Below, in pieces: positions 6,115 to 13,530 of a stretch of DNA of 13,605 nucleotides (position 1 is the first letter of the stretch; every line of letters starts with the position of its first letter). Source of the DNA: Candidatus Eiseniibacteriota bacterium (GTDB lineage: Bacteria; JAFGKV01). A model generated the notes under the pieces. The model had not been told where the DNA came from, made no database searches, and saw only the letters and a program-made list of their open reading frames with translations. Where the stretch lies: positions 1-13,605 of the forward strand of contig JALOPK010000124.1 in assembly GCA_025453925.1 (NCBI GenBank), given 5' to 3'. Both the position numbers and the translations under genes were made by a program.

Positions 6115-6383
6115 GGCCCCTCTCCTGACGGCCGCGCAGCCGCCCCGCCGTTTTCGGGAGCGCAGGCGTGCAACGCGGGCGGGAGAACGCGGCGACTCAC
6201 GAGGACCGGTGGCCTGCGCGAATGGAGGGGCGCGAGGAATGGACCTGCGCGGTGCATCATCACCACCTCACGGGGCTTCCGGGCAGCCCGCGGCCAGCAT
6301 GCGATGCGGGGGCGACACGGGAACATGGCGTATGAACCTCATCCGTCCGCAGGCGTGAGTCGTCTCGCTGACTGCGCCGCCGT
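6115..6383 (-). other. Spacer between the CpsB-like gene and the ECF sigma gene
   Basis: These 269 bases separate two - strand genes. No convincing promoter, terminator or ORF could be identified, only weak GC-rich inverted repeats near 6127-6150. The sigma gene's Shine-Dalgarno (AGGAG, 6126-6122) is at its downstream end. The sigma promoter is expected here but is not recognisable by eye. Confidence 0.4.
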
Positions 6384-7190
6384 CTACTCCCTCGCGGTGT
6401 ACCCAAGAATGGATCGCGCCATACTGAACAGCGAGAATGCCTTCGACTGGCGGGGCGTGGGTACGAGCCGCGCGATGTCGCCGCCATCCCAAACCGCCCG
6501 GGGCAATTCCTCGGAGACGGCTCGAGCATACTCCTCACCGCCCAGTCTTACGATGCGACGGTACGCACGAGTCCACATGTCTCCCCGGGCGGGAGGACCA
6601 TGGAGGTCCGACCCGAGGAGGTGGATCAGGTGGTTCCTCACCATGAACTCCGCGAACTTCCGGATCCGGCCTCCGTGGAGGCCCAGGAGAGAACCAAGGT
6701 CAAGCTGGGCCAGAATACCCTTGGAGTACCACGATCGCACCTCCATGAGGTCGCGGTGGAGGGGGTAGCAGCGCTCGGGGTGCGCCACGATGGGCGTGAC
6801 TCCGAACTCCGTCAAGTGCTCAAGGGTCGTGAACGCAAACCACGGGATCTCGCGACCCGAAAACTCCACGAGGAGGTAGCGCTGCTCGGCTCCGAGCCCG
6901 AGAAGCTCTTGCCTCTTGACCCGCTCCGCCAGGCCCTGGTGAATCATGACCTCGTTTGCCACGCCGACGTCCAGGGCGATGGACTCCGCCGACAACGCCT
7001 GGCGGACCTCTGCGAGAGTTGCATGAACTGCCGCGACGGGAACGTCGTAGATTCCCGGCATGTGGTGCACAGTCGCGATGGCGTGGGTCACGCCTTCGGA
7101 GGCCAAGTACCTCGCCAAGGGAATCGATTCCTCGATGGACGAGCATCCATCGTCCAGGCCGGGAAGAAGATGCACATGCACGTCGATCAC
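6384..7190 (-). CDS. CpsB/YwqE-type PHP-fold protein tyrosine phosphatase
   Basis: The product matches the CpsB/CapC family of manganese-dependent, PHP-fold tyrosine phosphatases. It opens with IDVHVHLLPGLDDG (metal ligands H5, H7), followed by TVHHM (H42, H43), NEVMIH (E80), AHPERC (H137) and GSDLHG (D195, H197). Family members dephosphorylate bacterial tyrosine kinases that control capsule or exopolysaccharide export. I chose the GTG at 7190 (268 residues) because GAGG lies five bases before it and the family normally begins MID-hydrophobic-H. An in-frame GTG at 7208 would add six residues but has no ribosome site. Reduced PxHH usage (TVHH instead of TPHH) is a small deviation. No kinase, Wzx/Wzy or glycosyltransferase genes are near, so its partner is elsewhere. 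Confidence 0.85.
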   Translation of the reverse strand: MIDVHVHLLPGLDDGCSSIEESIPLARYLASEGVTHAIATVHHMPGIYDVPVAAVHATLAEVRQALSAESIALDVGVANEVMIHQGLAERVKRQELLGLGAEQRYLLVEFSGREIPWFAFTTLEHLTEFGVTPIVAHPERCYPLHRDLMEVRSWYSKGILAQLDLGSLLGLHGGRIRKFAEFMVRNHLIHLLGSDLHGPPARGDMWTRAYRRIVRLGGEEYARAVSEELPRAVWDGGDIARLVPTPRQSKAFSLFSMARSILGYTARE

Positions 7191-7425
7191 GAAATCCTCA
7201 CGGGGCACGATACGGGCAAAGCTGACTCCGCAAACCTCCCAAGTACGGACGATGGAGGCCTCGGGTCAACGCGGATGACCAAGTCTGGTCGGCGCCGTAT
7301 CTTAGCCTCCTCTTTGCTGACGGGCTGTTTCCGTGCGCCCGCCAGTCCCGGCCAACCCCACGATGCGGGGCTTGGGATTCCGGCGCGCCCGTTCGTAACG
7401 AAGGATGCACGATTGGAGATCACCC
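7191..7425. promoter_or_regulatory. Divergent intergenic region between CpsB-like and transglutaminase-like genes
   Basis: The region separates genes transcribed away from each other, so it must hold promoters for both. On the - strand, TTGACC (7269-7264) could be a -35 element for the CpsB-like gene, but the sequence 17 bases on (GTACTT) is a poor -10, so the call is weak. On the + strand I see no credible -35/-10 pair. A bulged hairpin (7352-7375) and the Shine-Dalgarno GGAG (7415-7418) precede the + strand gene. Confidence 0.4.
7352..7375 (+). repeat. Bulged hairpin in the presumed leader of the transglutaminase-like gene
   Basis: CCAACCCC (7352-7359) pairs with GGGG (7367-7370) and TTGG (7372-7375) around a 7-base loop, with a single C bulged at 7371. 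It lies about 50 bases before the ATG. The role is unknown; chance is possible in GC-rich DNA. Confidence 0.3.
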
Positions 7426-9756
7426 ATGCACGCCACTGTCGCTCTCGCAGTTCTCTTGCTCGCCGCCAACCTGCACGCAGCCCGAATCACCGTGGAGGCA
7501 ACGGTGCCTGGGGATTCCAGGGAAGCAGGCATCGAGGCGGTTCAGGCGGCGCTTCGCGCGGTGGTTGACTCGGCGGTCGTGCGCGTCATCGGGCCGGAGT
7601 TGTGGTCGCAGTTCCCCCGCGACATCGAGGCCAGGATTCATGCCCGACGCAGGGCATTCGTGACGCACTTCAACATACCTTACATCCCGCCAGAGCGGGA
7701 TACCCCCTATGACGGGCGAACGTACCGGAGAATCACCGCAGAAGTGGACATCGCCGCGCTGGCAGACAGCCTGGCGGCCATGGGACTGGCTTGGATCAAC
7801 GAACGCGGCATCGCGCGGCCCTGCGCGCCGGTGACCGTCAATCTCGCCGGGTTCTCGCCGGAAGAGGGGGAGGCGCTGGTCGTCGCGCTCCTGGAACGAG
7901 AGACCGTCGCCCGCCGTCTGGGGCCGGCAGTGTCCGACGCAGGGCCCCAGGAGCGATTCCTCGTGCCTGGAGATGCCTGGACCCTGGCGCGGGCTCTCGG
8001 CCAACTCGGCGGCAAGAAGTTTGCCGTCGCCGCGGTACAGGGGAACATCATTGACGTGCAGGCCGGCGATGATTCCTCGCAGCGTCCTTCCGAGACGCGC
8101 CGGGGTCTCCCCCCTCTGGAGATACGGGAGCTCTGGATCGATGAGGTCTTTCCCGCCCGGCACGCATTGTACCGCACCAAAGCGGTCGGGAGAATCGTAC
8201 TGGCTCGTCACCAGGGTTCACCTGCGTCCCGCTCGGAACTCGAGATCATCTGCCCCGAGTATCTCGATGTGCCCCTGACCCTGTCTTCCGGTGAGCTCCC
8301 CACTTCCGCGCCGACGACGCTTCCTCTCGTCATCCCGTTCTCTTCCGGCAAGCTCATGCGTACCAGAACGGACACCCAGGCAATGATCCGGGTGGTCGCG
8401 CGGTGTTGGGGCCCCGAGGGCCGGGATGAGGCCGCCTCGACCGCGACTTTCGTCGTGCATGGCCGCAATGCCATAGACTGGGAGGATGTGCAGTCGGCAT
8501 GTGCCTTTGTGACGCCAGAGGCCGTCGAGGTGCAGCGAACCACCCGTGCCGCGGCCGGTTTCAACCTCTCCCGGACCGATGCCCTGCCGGGTCGGATGGA
8601 GCTCGGGTTCAAGGTAATCCGTGCTCTCACCAGCTGTTCCCTGCACTACGTCGCGGATCCGACCTCCACAGGTTCCGCCTATGACCGGGTGCAGTTCGCT
8701 GGTGAGACCCTGGAATTGCGGTCAGGGGATTGCGAGGACACCGCGGTCCTGTTGGCCTCGTGCCTGGAAGGAGGAGACGTGCCGGCGGAGCTCCTGCTCA
8801 CCAGGGATCACGCTTTCGCGGCATTCTCCACGGGCCTTTACGAGAAGGACGGTTTTCTTGTCTCGCCGGACCGCGATCGATACCTCGTTCGAGACGGCGT
8901 GGTGTGGCTGCCTATCGAGACCACGCTGTTGTCCAAGGGTTTCCTCCCGGCCTGGGATGAGGGCGTCCGCACTATCCGTGAGATCGAGGAGTCGGGAGAG
9001 TACCTCGAGCGGGTCAACCTCCGTCAGGGTTGGAAGACCTACCCCCCCGCAACGCCCGAGACCATGGGTGACGTGGGGCTGCCCAACGACCAGGGTGCGC
9101 AGATCGAGCTTGACGTGTGGGCCGCCCAGCGGCAGCGCGGTCTTGCCGCCATTGAGCGCGGCCTCAGGGCCTCGATGGAGAAGCAGTCCGACGATCACGA
9201 TGCGGCGTACCGACTGGCCGTGCTGCTGGGGCGCACGGGCAGGATCGACGAAGCCAAATCGCTGTTTGCCAGGATACCCGATGGCCATGCCCGTGGCGCG
9301 TGGGCGCGCGTCGGCGACGGCAACTGCGAGCTGATCGCCTCCAGGGCGGACTCCGCGGTCTCCTCCTACACCAAAGCGACCGAGCTGGCGCCCGACGACC
9401 CCGTCCCGTGGGTGAATCTCGGCGTGGCGTTCCAGGTCGCCGGCGACGCTGAGGGCGCCGCCGTGGCCATTGGACGCGCCTTGGGGGCGGCAGGGGGGAA
9501 CGAAGACGCCCTCGCACGGCTTCTTGGTACGAGCCTGGATGAGCTCTCCACCAAGGCTGCCGATGCCGAGAGCAAACGGGCATTGACAGCGGCCGAGATG
9601 AGAGCGCTGATGGAGCGAGCACGGGAAGCGCACGCGGGCAAGCGCGTGGCGCAGCGTGGACCGAGCCGGCACAAGTTTGCGGGACGCAAGGCACTGGATC
9701 CCGAACAGCGTCTCAAGGCCGAGCGTCTGATCTGCTGGCCCGAGCCTCCGGTCTGA
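7426..9756 (+). CDS. Exported transglutaminase-like/TPR multidomain protein
   Basis: The 776-residue product begins with a signal peptide (MHATVALAVLLLAANLHA, likely cleaved near residue 18). Residues about 20-130 resemble a FlgT-type N-terminal domain (helix rich in Ala ending AVVRVIGPE, then a strand RITAEVDIAALADSLAAMGL). Residues about 240-360 look like beta-rich domains ending in RNAIDWEDV...AFVTPE. Residues about 390-510 form a transglutaminase-like core: GDCED with C436, RDHAF with H462, and PIETT where E498 replaces the usual Asp. TPR-like helices occupy about 585-700, and a basic tail follows. Such proteins act in the periplasm or at the outer envelope as peptidases, amidases or binding platforms; the substrate here is unknown. 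The ATG at 7426 is chosen over 7405 because GGAG (7415-7418) precedes it by seven bases and the signal peptide starts there. The cyclase gene follows after five bases. Confidence 0.75.
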   Translation: MHATVALAVLLLAANLHAARITVEATVPGDSREAGIEAVQAALRAVVDSAVVRVIGPELWSQFPRDIEARIHARRRAFVTHFNIPYIPPERDTPYDGRTYRRITAEVDIAALADSLAAMGLAWINERGIARPCAPVTVNLAGFSPEEGEALVVALLERETVARRLGPAVSDAGPQERFLVPGDAWTLARALGQLGGKKFAVAAVQGNIIDVQAGDDSSQRPSETRRGLPPLEIRELWIDEVFPARHALYRTKAVGRIVLARHQGSPASRSELEIICPEYLDVPLTLSSGELPTSAPTTLPLVIPFSSGKLMRTRTDTQAMIRVVARCWGPEGRDEAASTATFVVHGRNAIDWEDVQSACAFVTPEAVEVQRTTRAAAGFNLSRTDALPGRMELGFKVIRALTSCSLHYVADPTSTGSAYDRVQFAGETLELRSGDCEDTAVLLASCLEGGDVPAELLLTRDHAFAAFSTGLYEKDGFLVSPDRDRYLVRDGVVWLPIETTLLSKGFLPAWDEGVRTIREIEESGEYLERVNLRQGWKTYPPATPETMGDVGLPNDQGAQIELDVWAAQRQRGLAAIERGLRASMEKQSDDHDAAYRLAVLLGRTGRIDEAKSLFARIPDGHARGAWARVGDGNCELIASRADSAVSSYTKATELAPDDPVPWVNLGVAFQVAGDAEGAAVAIGRALGAAGGNEDALARLLGTSLDELSTKAADAESKRALTAAEMRALMERAREAHAGKRVAQRGPSRHKFAGRKALDPEQRLKAERLICWPEPPV

Positions 9757-9761
9757 GTTAG

Positions 9762-11711
9762 ATGCTGCGTCTGGCGCGCCACGTCCCCGGACCTCTGGTT
9801 GCCGCGGCATGGGCGACCTTGGCGCTGGCCCTCTCCCCGTTGGTACTCGAGGACTTGGAGCTACGAGTGTACGACCTCCGTCAGCGGCTCCAGGGCGCGG
9901 ACGCCGTCCGGCGAGCGGACATCGTCGTGGTGAACATCGATGAGGCCACGACCGAAGCGCTGGGGTGGCCGCTGCCCCGGGCTCGCTGGGTGGAATGGTT
10001 CGGGTGTCTGGGTGCCTTCGAACCGAAACAGGTGGGGTTCGACCTCTTCCTCACGCACCATCTGTGCTCGCCCGGTGACGACACGCTTCTGGCGGCGACA
10101 ATGGGACAAGGCACCCCGACCGTTCTGGCGGTAGGGCTTGCTCTGCCGGAGAGTCTCTCGGCGAGACTTCCGCAGGGTCCGGAGCCCGCGGACTCACTGC
10201 TGCTCCGGTGGTGGGAGCCCCACCCGGAGCTGCAGGCCGACCCACGCATCACCCACTCGCACCGCGTCGAGGAACGGCCGCTGGCGGTGCTCGTCGAACA
10301 GGCGGCCGGTGCCGGCAACGCCGCGGTGGATCCCGATCGCGATGGTGTGATCCGACGACTGCCTCTGGTGACCGAGTACGGCGGGTATCTTGTTCCGAGC
10401 TTCAGCCTGGCCATGATGCTGGAGCAGGAAGGCGTGGCCTTCTCACAATGTGCGTTTGTCCCTGGCGCAACGTTCACCATTCCCGGGCGACCGCCGATAC
10501 CGCTGGATGCATCGTCACGCATGATTCTTCGATACAACGGCCCTCCGGGGACGTTCCGCTCCTTTGGGCTGTTCCAACTCTTCGACCTCATGGAGCGAGC
10601 CATCATCGACCACGACGCGGTCGCACTCCGGGAGCTGGAATCCCTGAGGGGCGCGCTCCTCATTGTCGGAGTCACCGACGCCGCGCAGATGGACCTTCCG
10701 GCAACGCCCGTCCATCCTCGGTTCCCGGGCCCCGAGATCCAGGCCACCGCCCTGGACAACCTCATGCGTTCCCACCACACACGGCGGCTCGCTTTCGGCT
10801 GGGAGGCTGCCGCGGCCCTGGCGCTGGCCCTCCTCGGGGCACTGGCCGGCCTGAGGCTTCGCCCGGCGCCGGGCGCCATGCTCGCGTTGCTGCTGGCGAT
10901 CGCCTACGTCATTGGGGTCTTCCTTCTGGGAGCGCGGGCCGGATTGTGGCTGGGTACGGTGGTACCCCTCGTGGCTCTGGCGGGCAGCTACGGCACCAAC
11001 GTGACCCTGGAGCGTCTGGCGCGGGAGAAGGAGCAGCGTCTCGTCAAGGATGCATTCGGCAAGTACGTGTCCCCGGGAGCCTTGAAGCAGCTTCTGGACG
11101 ATCCCGCGTCGGTGCTCGGGCGGCGAGGCGAGAAGAAGGAGATCACGATCCTCTTCTCCGATGTGAAGGGTTTCAGCGCTCTCTGCGAGGGGCACGAACC
11201 CGATCCGCTGCTTACCCAGCTCAACGAGTACCTGAGCGAGATGACCGACATCGTATTCTCCCACGGCGGCGCGGTGGACAAGTTCATGGGGGACGGTCTC
11301 ATGGCCTTCTTCGGCCACCCGGTGTCGGCGCCCGATCATGCCCGGCGCGCCGTGGCGGCGGGACTGCAGATGCAGCGGCGGCTGATCGAACTCCGCAGGA
11401 CCTGGGAAACCGAGAAACGTCTGGACTTCCACATCCGGATCGGGATCAACTCGGGCGAGGTGATCGCCGGTAGCATGGGCGGCGGGCGCAAGATGGACTA
11501 TACCGTCTTCGGCAGAAGCGTGAATCTTGCCCAGCGCCTGGAGAGCGGCTGCGATGTCGACGGAGTGCTGGTGAGCGGGGACACGCTCTCTCGCGCCGGA
11601 ATCGACCCCGTGACGGCCACGGCCAAGACCATCACCGCCAAGAATATCGGTGAGGTTACCGCTTACCAGGTGTCCATCGACACGGACCGCACGCAGCACA
11701 CCCGGAGCTGA
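9762..11711 (+). CDS. CHASE2-domain receptor with class III adenylate cyclase
   Basis: The 649-residue product has one N-terminal membrane helix (about 9-29), an extracytoplasmic CHASE2 sensor (about 30-340, including IVVVNIDEATTEALGWPLPRARW), further membrane helices (about 347-412), a short KDAFGKYVSP linker, and a C-terminal cyclase domain (about 460-640). Catalytic residues are complete: metal-binding D467 (LFSDVKGF) and D511 (MGDG), adenine-selecting K507 and D579 (MDYTVFG), and transition-state N588 and R592 (VNLAQRLE). The Lys/Asp pair predicts ATP rather than GTP, hence cAMP production. Unlike half-site cyclases, all residues lie in one chain, so a homodimer would carry two active sites. 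The ATG at 9762 is five bases after the upstream stop with no clear ribosome site, implying translational coupling. The CHASE2 ligand is unknown. Confidence 0.93.
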   Translation: MLRLARHVPGPLVAAAWATLALALSPLVLEDLELRVYDLRQRLQGADAVRRADIVVVNIDEATTEALGWPLPRARWVEWFGCLGAFEPKQVGFDLFLTHHLCSPGDDTLLAATMGQGTPTVLAVGLALPESLSARLPQGPEPADSLLLRWWEPHPELQADPRITHSHRVEERPLAVLVEQAAGAGNAAVDPDRDGVIRRLPLVTEYGGYLVPSFSLAMMLEQEGVAFSQCAFVPGATFTIPGRPPIPLDASSRMILRYNGPPGTFRSFGLFQLFDLMERAIIDHDAVALRELESLRGALLIVGVTDAAQMDLPATPVHPRFPGPEIQATALDNLMRSHHTRRLAFGWEAAAALALALLGALAGLRLRPAPGAMLALLLAIAYVIGVFLLGARAGLWLGTVVPLVALAGSYGTNVTLERLAREKEQRLVKDAFGKYVSPGALKQLLDDPASVLGRRGEKKEITILFSDVKGFSALCEGHEPDPLLTQLNEYLSEMTDIVFSHGGAVDKFMGDGLMAFFGHPVSAPDHARRAVAAGLQMQRRLIELRRTWETEKRLDFHIRIGINSGEVIAGSMGGGRKMDYTVFGRSVNLAQRLESGCDVDGVLVSGDTLSRAGIDPVTATAKTITAKNIGEVTAYQVSIDTDRTQHTRS

Positions 11712-11766
11712 TACCGCACACGGCCGGCACGCGGCGGATCATCCGAGACCACACGCCTTCAGGAAG

Positions 11767-11787
11767 GTCGACCGCGGGACGGTCGAC
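11767..11787. terminator. Perfect inverted repeat between convergent genes, possible terminator
   Basis: GTCGACCG (11767-11774) and CGGTCGAC (11780-11787) form an 8-bp stem with a 5-base loop. A second 5-bp pair (GCGGC 11788-11792 with GCCGC 11800-11804) follows directly. It lies between the stops of the cyclase (+) and the helicase (-), where both transcripts should end. There is no T tract, so Rho-independent termination is not proven. Confidence 0.45.
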
Positions 11788-11826
11788 GCGGCCGCCCGAG
11801 CCGCCGTCACCTTGGCTGCGCCCTGC

Positions 11827-13281
11827 TCATCTCCTCCGTCGGGGGATATGGCGGCGCGGCGCGGGAGGTCTGACTGCGACGGGACGCTCCATCCGCGGGA
11901 CCTCCTCCGTTTTGATTGCCGGCGCGTGCAGCGCCTGCTGGTAGAAATCGTCGACCAGCATGGCGATGACGGCCGCCTCTTCTTCGTTCTCGGCGAGGCT
12001 TCGCGCGAGGGGAACAAACCGTTGGCTCCGCTCCGTCTTCAGCTTGTCACGCTCGCGGAGGCGGGCCTCGAGGAGCGCGGTCACGCGCTCCGCAACGACC
12101 GTCTGGACATCGACATCAGTAGGCAGAGGACGCCGTTGCATGTCGATCCCATAGTGTCGGGCGATATTGCGCAGTGCATGCTCCTCATCAGGACCGCCTA
12201 CGAGTGTCATCGCGACACCGGGCGCGCCGGCTCGGCCCGTGCGGCCCGCGCGATGGATGTAGCCCTCGATGTCTTCGGGTATCTCGTAGAGCACCACGTG
12301 GGAGAGTTCCGGTATGTCCAATCCACGCGCCGCAACGTCGGTGGCAACCAAGAACCGGAGCGTACCTTTTCGAACGCGTTCGAGGACTCGTTCGCGGTCA
12401 CTCTGGGTGAGGTCGGCGCTGAGCTCGTCGGCATCATAGCCGAAACGCTGCAGGACCACCGCCACGTAGTGCACCTCAGCCTTGGTGTTGCAGAAGATAA
12501 TCGCCGAAGAGGGGTTCTCCGTTTCGATGATCCTGACCAATGAGCGGTCTTTGTCCATACCCGGTACCACGTAGAAGACGTGCTCCGTGTCCGTCACGTG
12601 GACATGGTCGCGGCTGAGCGAAAGGAACTCCGGAGCGCGGATGAACTCCCGTGCGGTGCGCAGGACCTGGCCGGGGAAGGTGGCCGAGAACATGCAACCC
12701 TGGATCTCGTGGGTGGGCAGGAATCGTTGGATGCGGCGCATGTCGGGGTAGAACCCCATGGACAGCATCCGGTCAGCCTCGTCGTAGATGAGAGTGGTCA
12801 GGTGCTCCAGAACGAGCGTGCGCCGCAGCAAGTGGTCGAGCACGCGGCCGGGAGTCCCGACGACGATGTGCGCTCCCTGTCGCAGCGCTTCCATCTGGGC
12901 GCCGTAGCCGACACCGCCGTACACCGCGGCCGTTCTCATGCCCTCAGTTCCGCAGAGCGTGGTCGCCGCCTCCCACACCTGGCGCGCCAGTTCCCGAGTG
13001 GGAACGAGCACCAATGCCTGGCAGTTCGGCTGGCCCGGGTCGAGCCTCTCCAACATCGGGAGCACAAACGCGCCGGTCTTGCCGCTGCCCGTCCGGGCCT
13101 GGATCATCATACTGCGTCCGGCGAGGAGGTGGGGTATCGCCTTCGCCTGCACCGGCATCAGCTCAGTCCAGCCAGCCCGCGCAGCCGCGCGGCGAAGCCG
13201 GTCCGGGAGCTGTTCGATCGTCACATCGCCTGAGGCTTCCTGTGTTTCGCGTGGGGTGTCGCCCGCATTGCCGTTTTCCAT
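11827..13281 (-). CDS. DEAD-box ATP-dependent RNA helicase
   Basis: With the ATG at 13281 the product is 484 residues. All core motifs are present: Q motif glutamine Q45 (GWTELMPVQ), Walker A ARTGSGKT (62-69), PTREL (94-98), TPGR (143-146), DEAD (167-170), SAT (199-201), IIFCNTK (261-267), ATDVAARGLDI (313-323) and HRAGRTGR (343-350). Such enzymes unwind short RNA duplexes in ribosome assembly, mRNA decay or cold adaptation. After the core come a helical segment (about 400-455) and a Pro/Arg tail ending RRHIPRRRR, a likely RNA-binding extension. The frame is open to a GTG at 13374, but those 31 residues look non-coding and lack a ribosome site, whereas AGGA lies 11 bases before 13281. The aromatic residue usually found about 17 positions before the Q motif is not evident. 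The gene stands alone with a long upstream region. Confidence 0.95.
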   Translation of the reverse strand: MENGNAGDTPRETQEASGDVTIEQLPDRLRRAAARAGWTELMPVQAKAIPHLLAGRSMMIQARTGSGKTGAFVLPMLERLDPGQPNCQALVLVPTRELARQVWEAATTLCGTEGMRTAAVYGGVGYGAQMEALRQGAHIVVGTPGRVLDHLLRRTLVLEHLTTLIYDEADRMLSMGFYPDMRRIQRFLPTHEIQGCMFSATFPGQVLRTAREFIRAPEFLSLSRDHVHVTDTEHVFYVVPGMDKDRSLVRIIETENPSSAIIFCNTKAEVHYVAVVLQRFGYDADELSADLTQSDRERVLERVRKGTLRFLVATDVAARGLDIPELSHVVLYEIPEDIEGYIHRAGRTGRAGAPGVAMTLVGGPDEEHALRNIARHYGIDMQRRPLPTDVDVQTVVAERVTALLEARLRERDKLKTERSQRFVPLARSLAENEEEAAVIAMLVDDFYQQALHAPAIKTEEVPRMERPVAVRPPAPRRHIPRRRR

Positions 13282-13374
13282 GAGGTGCTGATTCCTGCTC
13301 CATTCTCGGGGGGTCTGTCGTAGAATCCCGTCGTCCAGGCGGGCTACCGTGGTGCCACGCACCAACTCCGGCAC

Positions 13375-13403
13375 AACTTAGCGTTGACGCTCTTCTGGGG
13401 CAA
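13375..13403 (-). promoter_or_regulatory. Weak sigma-70-like promoter candidate for the helicase gene, with internal palindrome
   Basis: On the - strand TTGCCC (13403-13398) and TAAGTT (13380-13375) are separated by 17 bases. They match the consensus at about four of six and three of six positions. The spacer contains AGCGT-TG-ACGCT (13380-13391), a perfect inverted repeat that could serve as an operator. This lies about 95 bases before the helicase ATG. The match is modest. Confidence 0.3.
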
Positions 13404-13448
13404 GCCGCCTGACAACGCACGGGCCGCCGCGTGTCCCAGAGGCTGAGT

Positions 13449-13530
13449 GGTCTCCTGAGACCGAAATCCGTCTGATCAGGCCAGGTCTCGGCACTGTCGC
13501 CCCGTCTCTCCGGCAGATCAGGCGAGACCT
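13449..13530 (-). repeat. Four alternating GGTCTC/GAGACC blocks, possible alternative hairpins
   Basis: GGTCTC occurs at 13449-13454 and 13484-13489, and GAGACC at 13457-13462 and 13524-13529. The first two form a compact hairpin (2-base centre). The second two extend to 8 bp (AGGTCTCG 13483-13490 with CGAGACCT 13523-13530) and enclose an imperfect inner stem (13494-13499 with 13511-13516). GATCAGGC is directly repeated at 13474-13481 and 13516-13523. Because each GGTCTC can pair with either GAGACC, mutually exclusive structures are possible. Confidence 0.5.

Noticed and set aside
6099-6326. A 75-codon - strand ORF before the sigma gene
   Set aside because: It is Arg/Pro/Ala-rich, its GAGG is badly spaced, it overlaps the sigma start, and it has no recognisable domain.
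13282-13374. A 31-residue N-terminal extension of the helicase from a GTG at 13374
   Set aside because: There is no ribosome site, the residues look non-coding, and the ATG at 13281 gives a normal family N-terminus.
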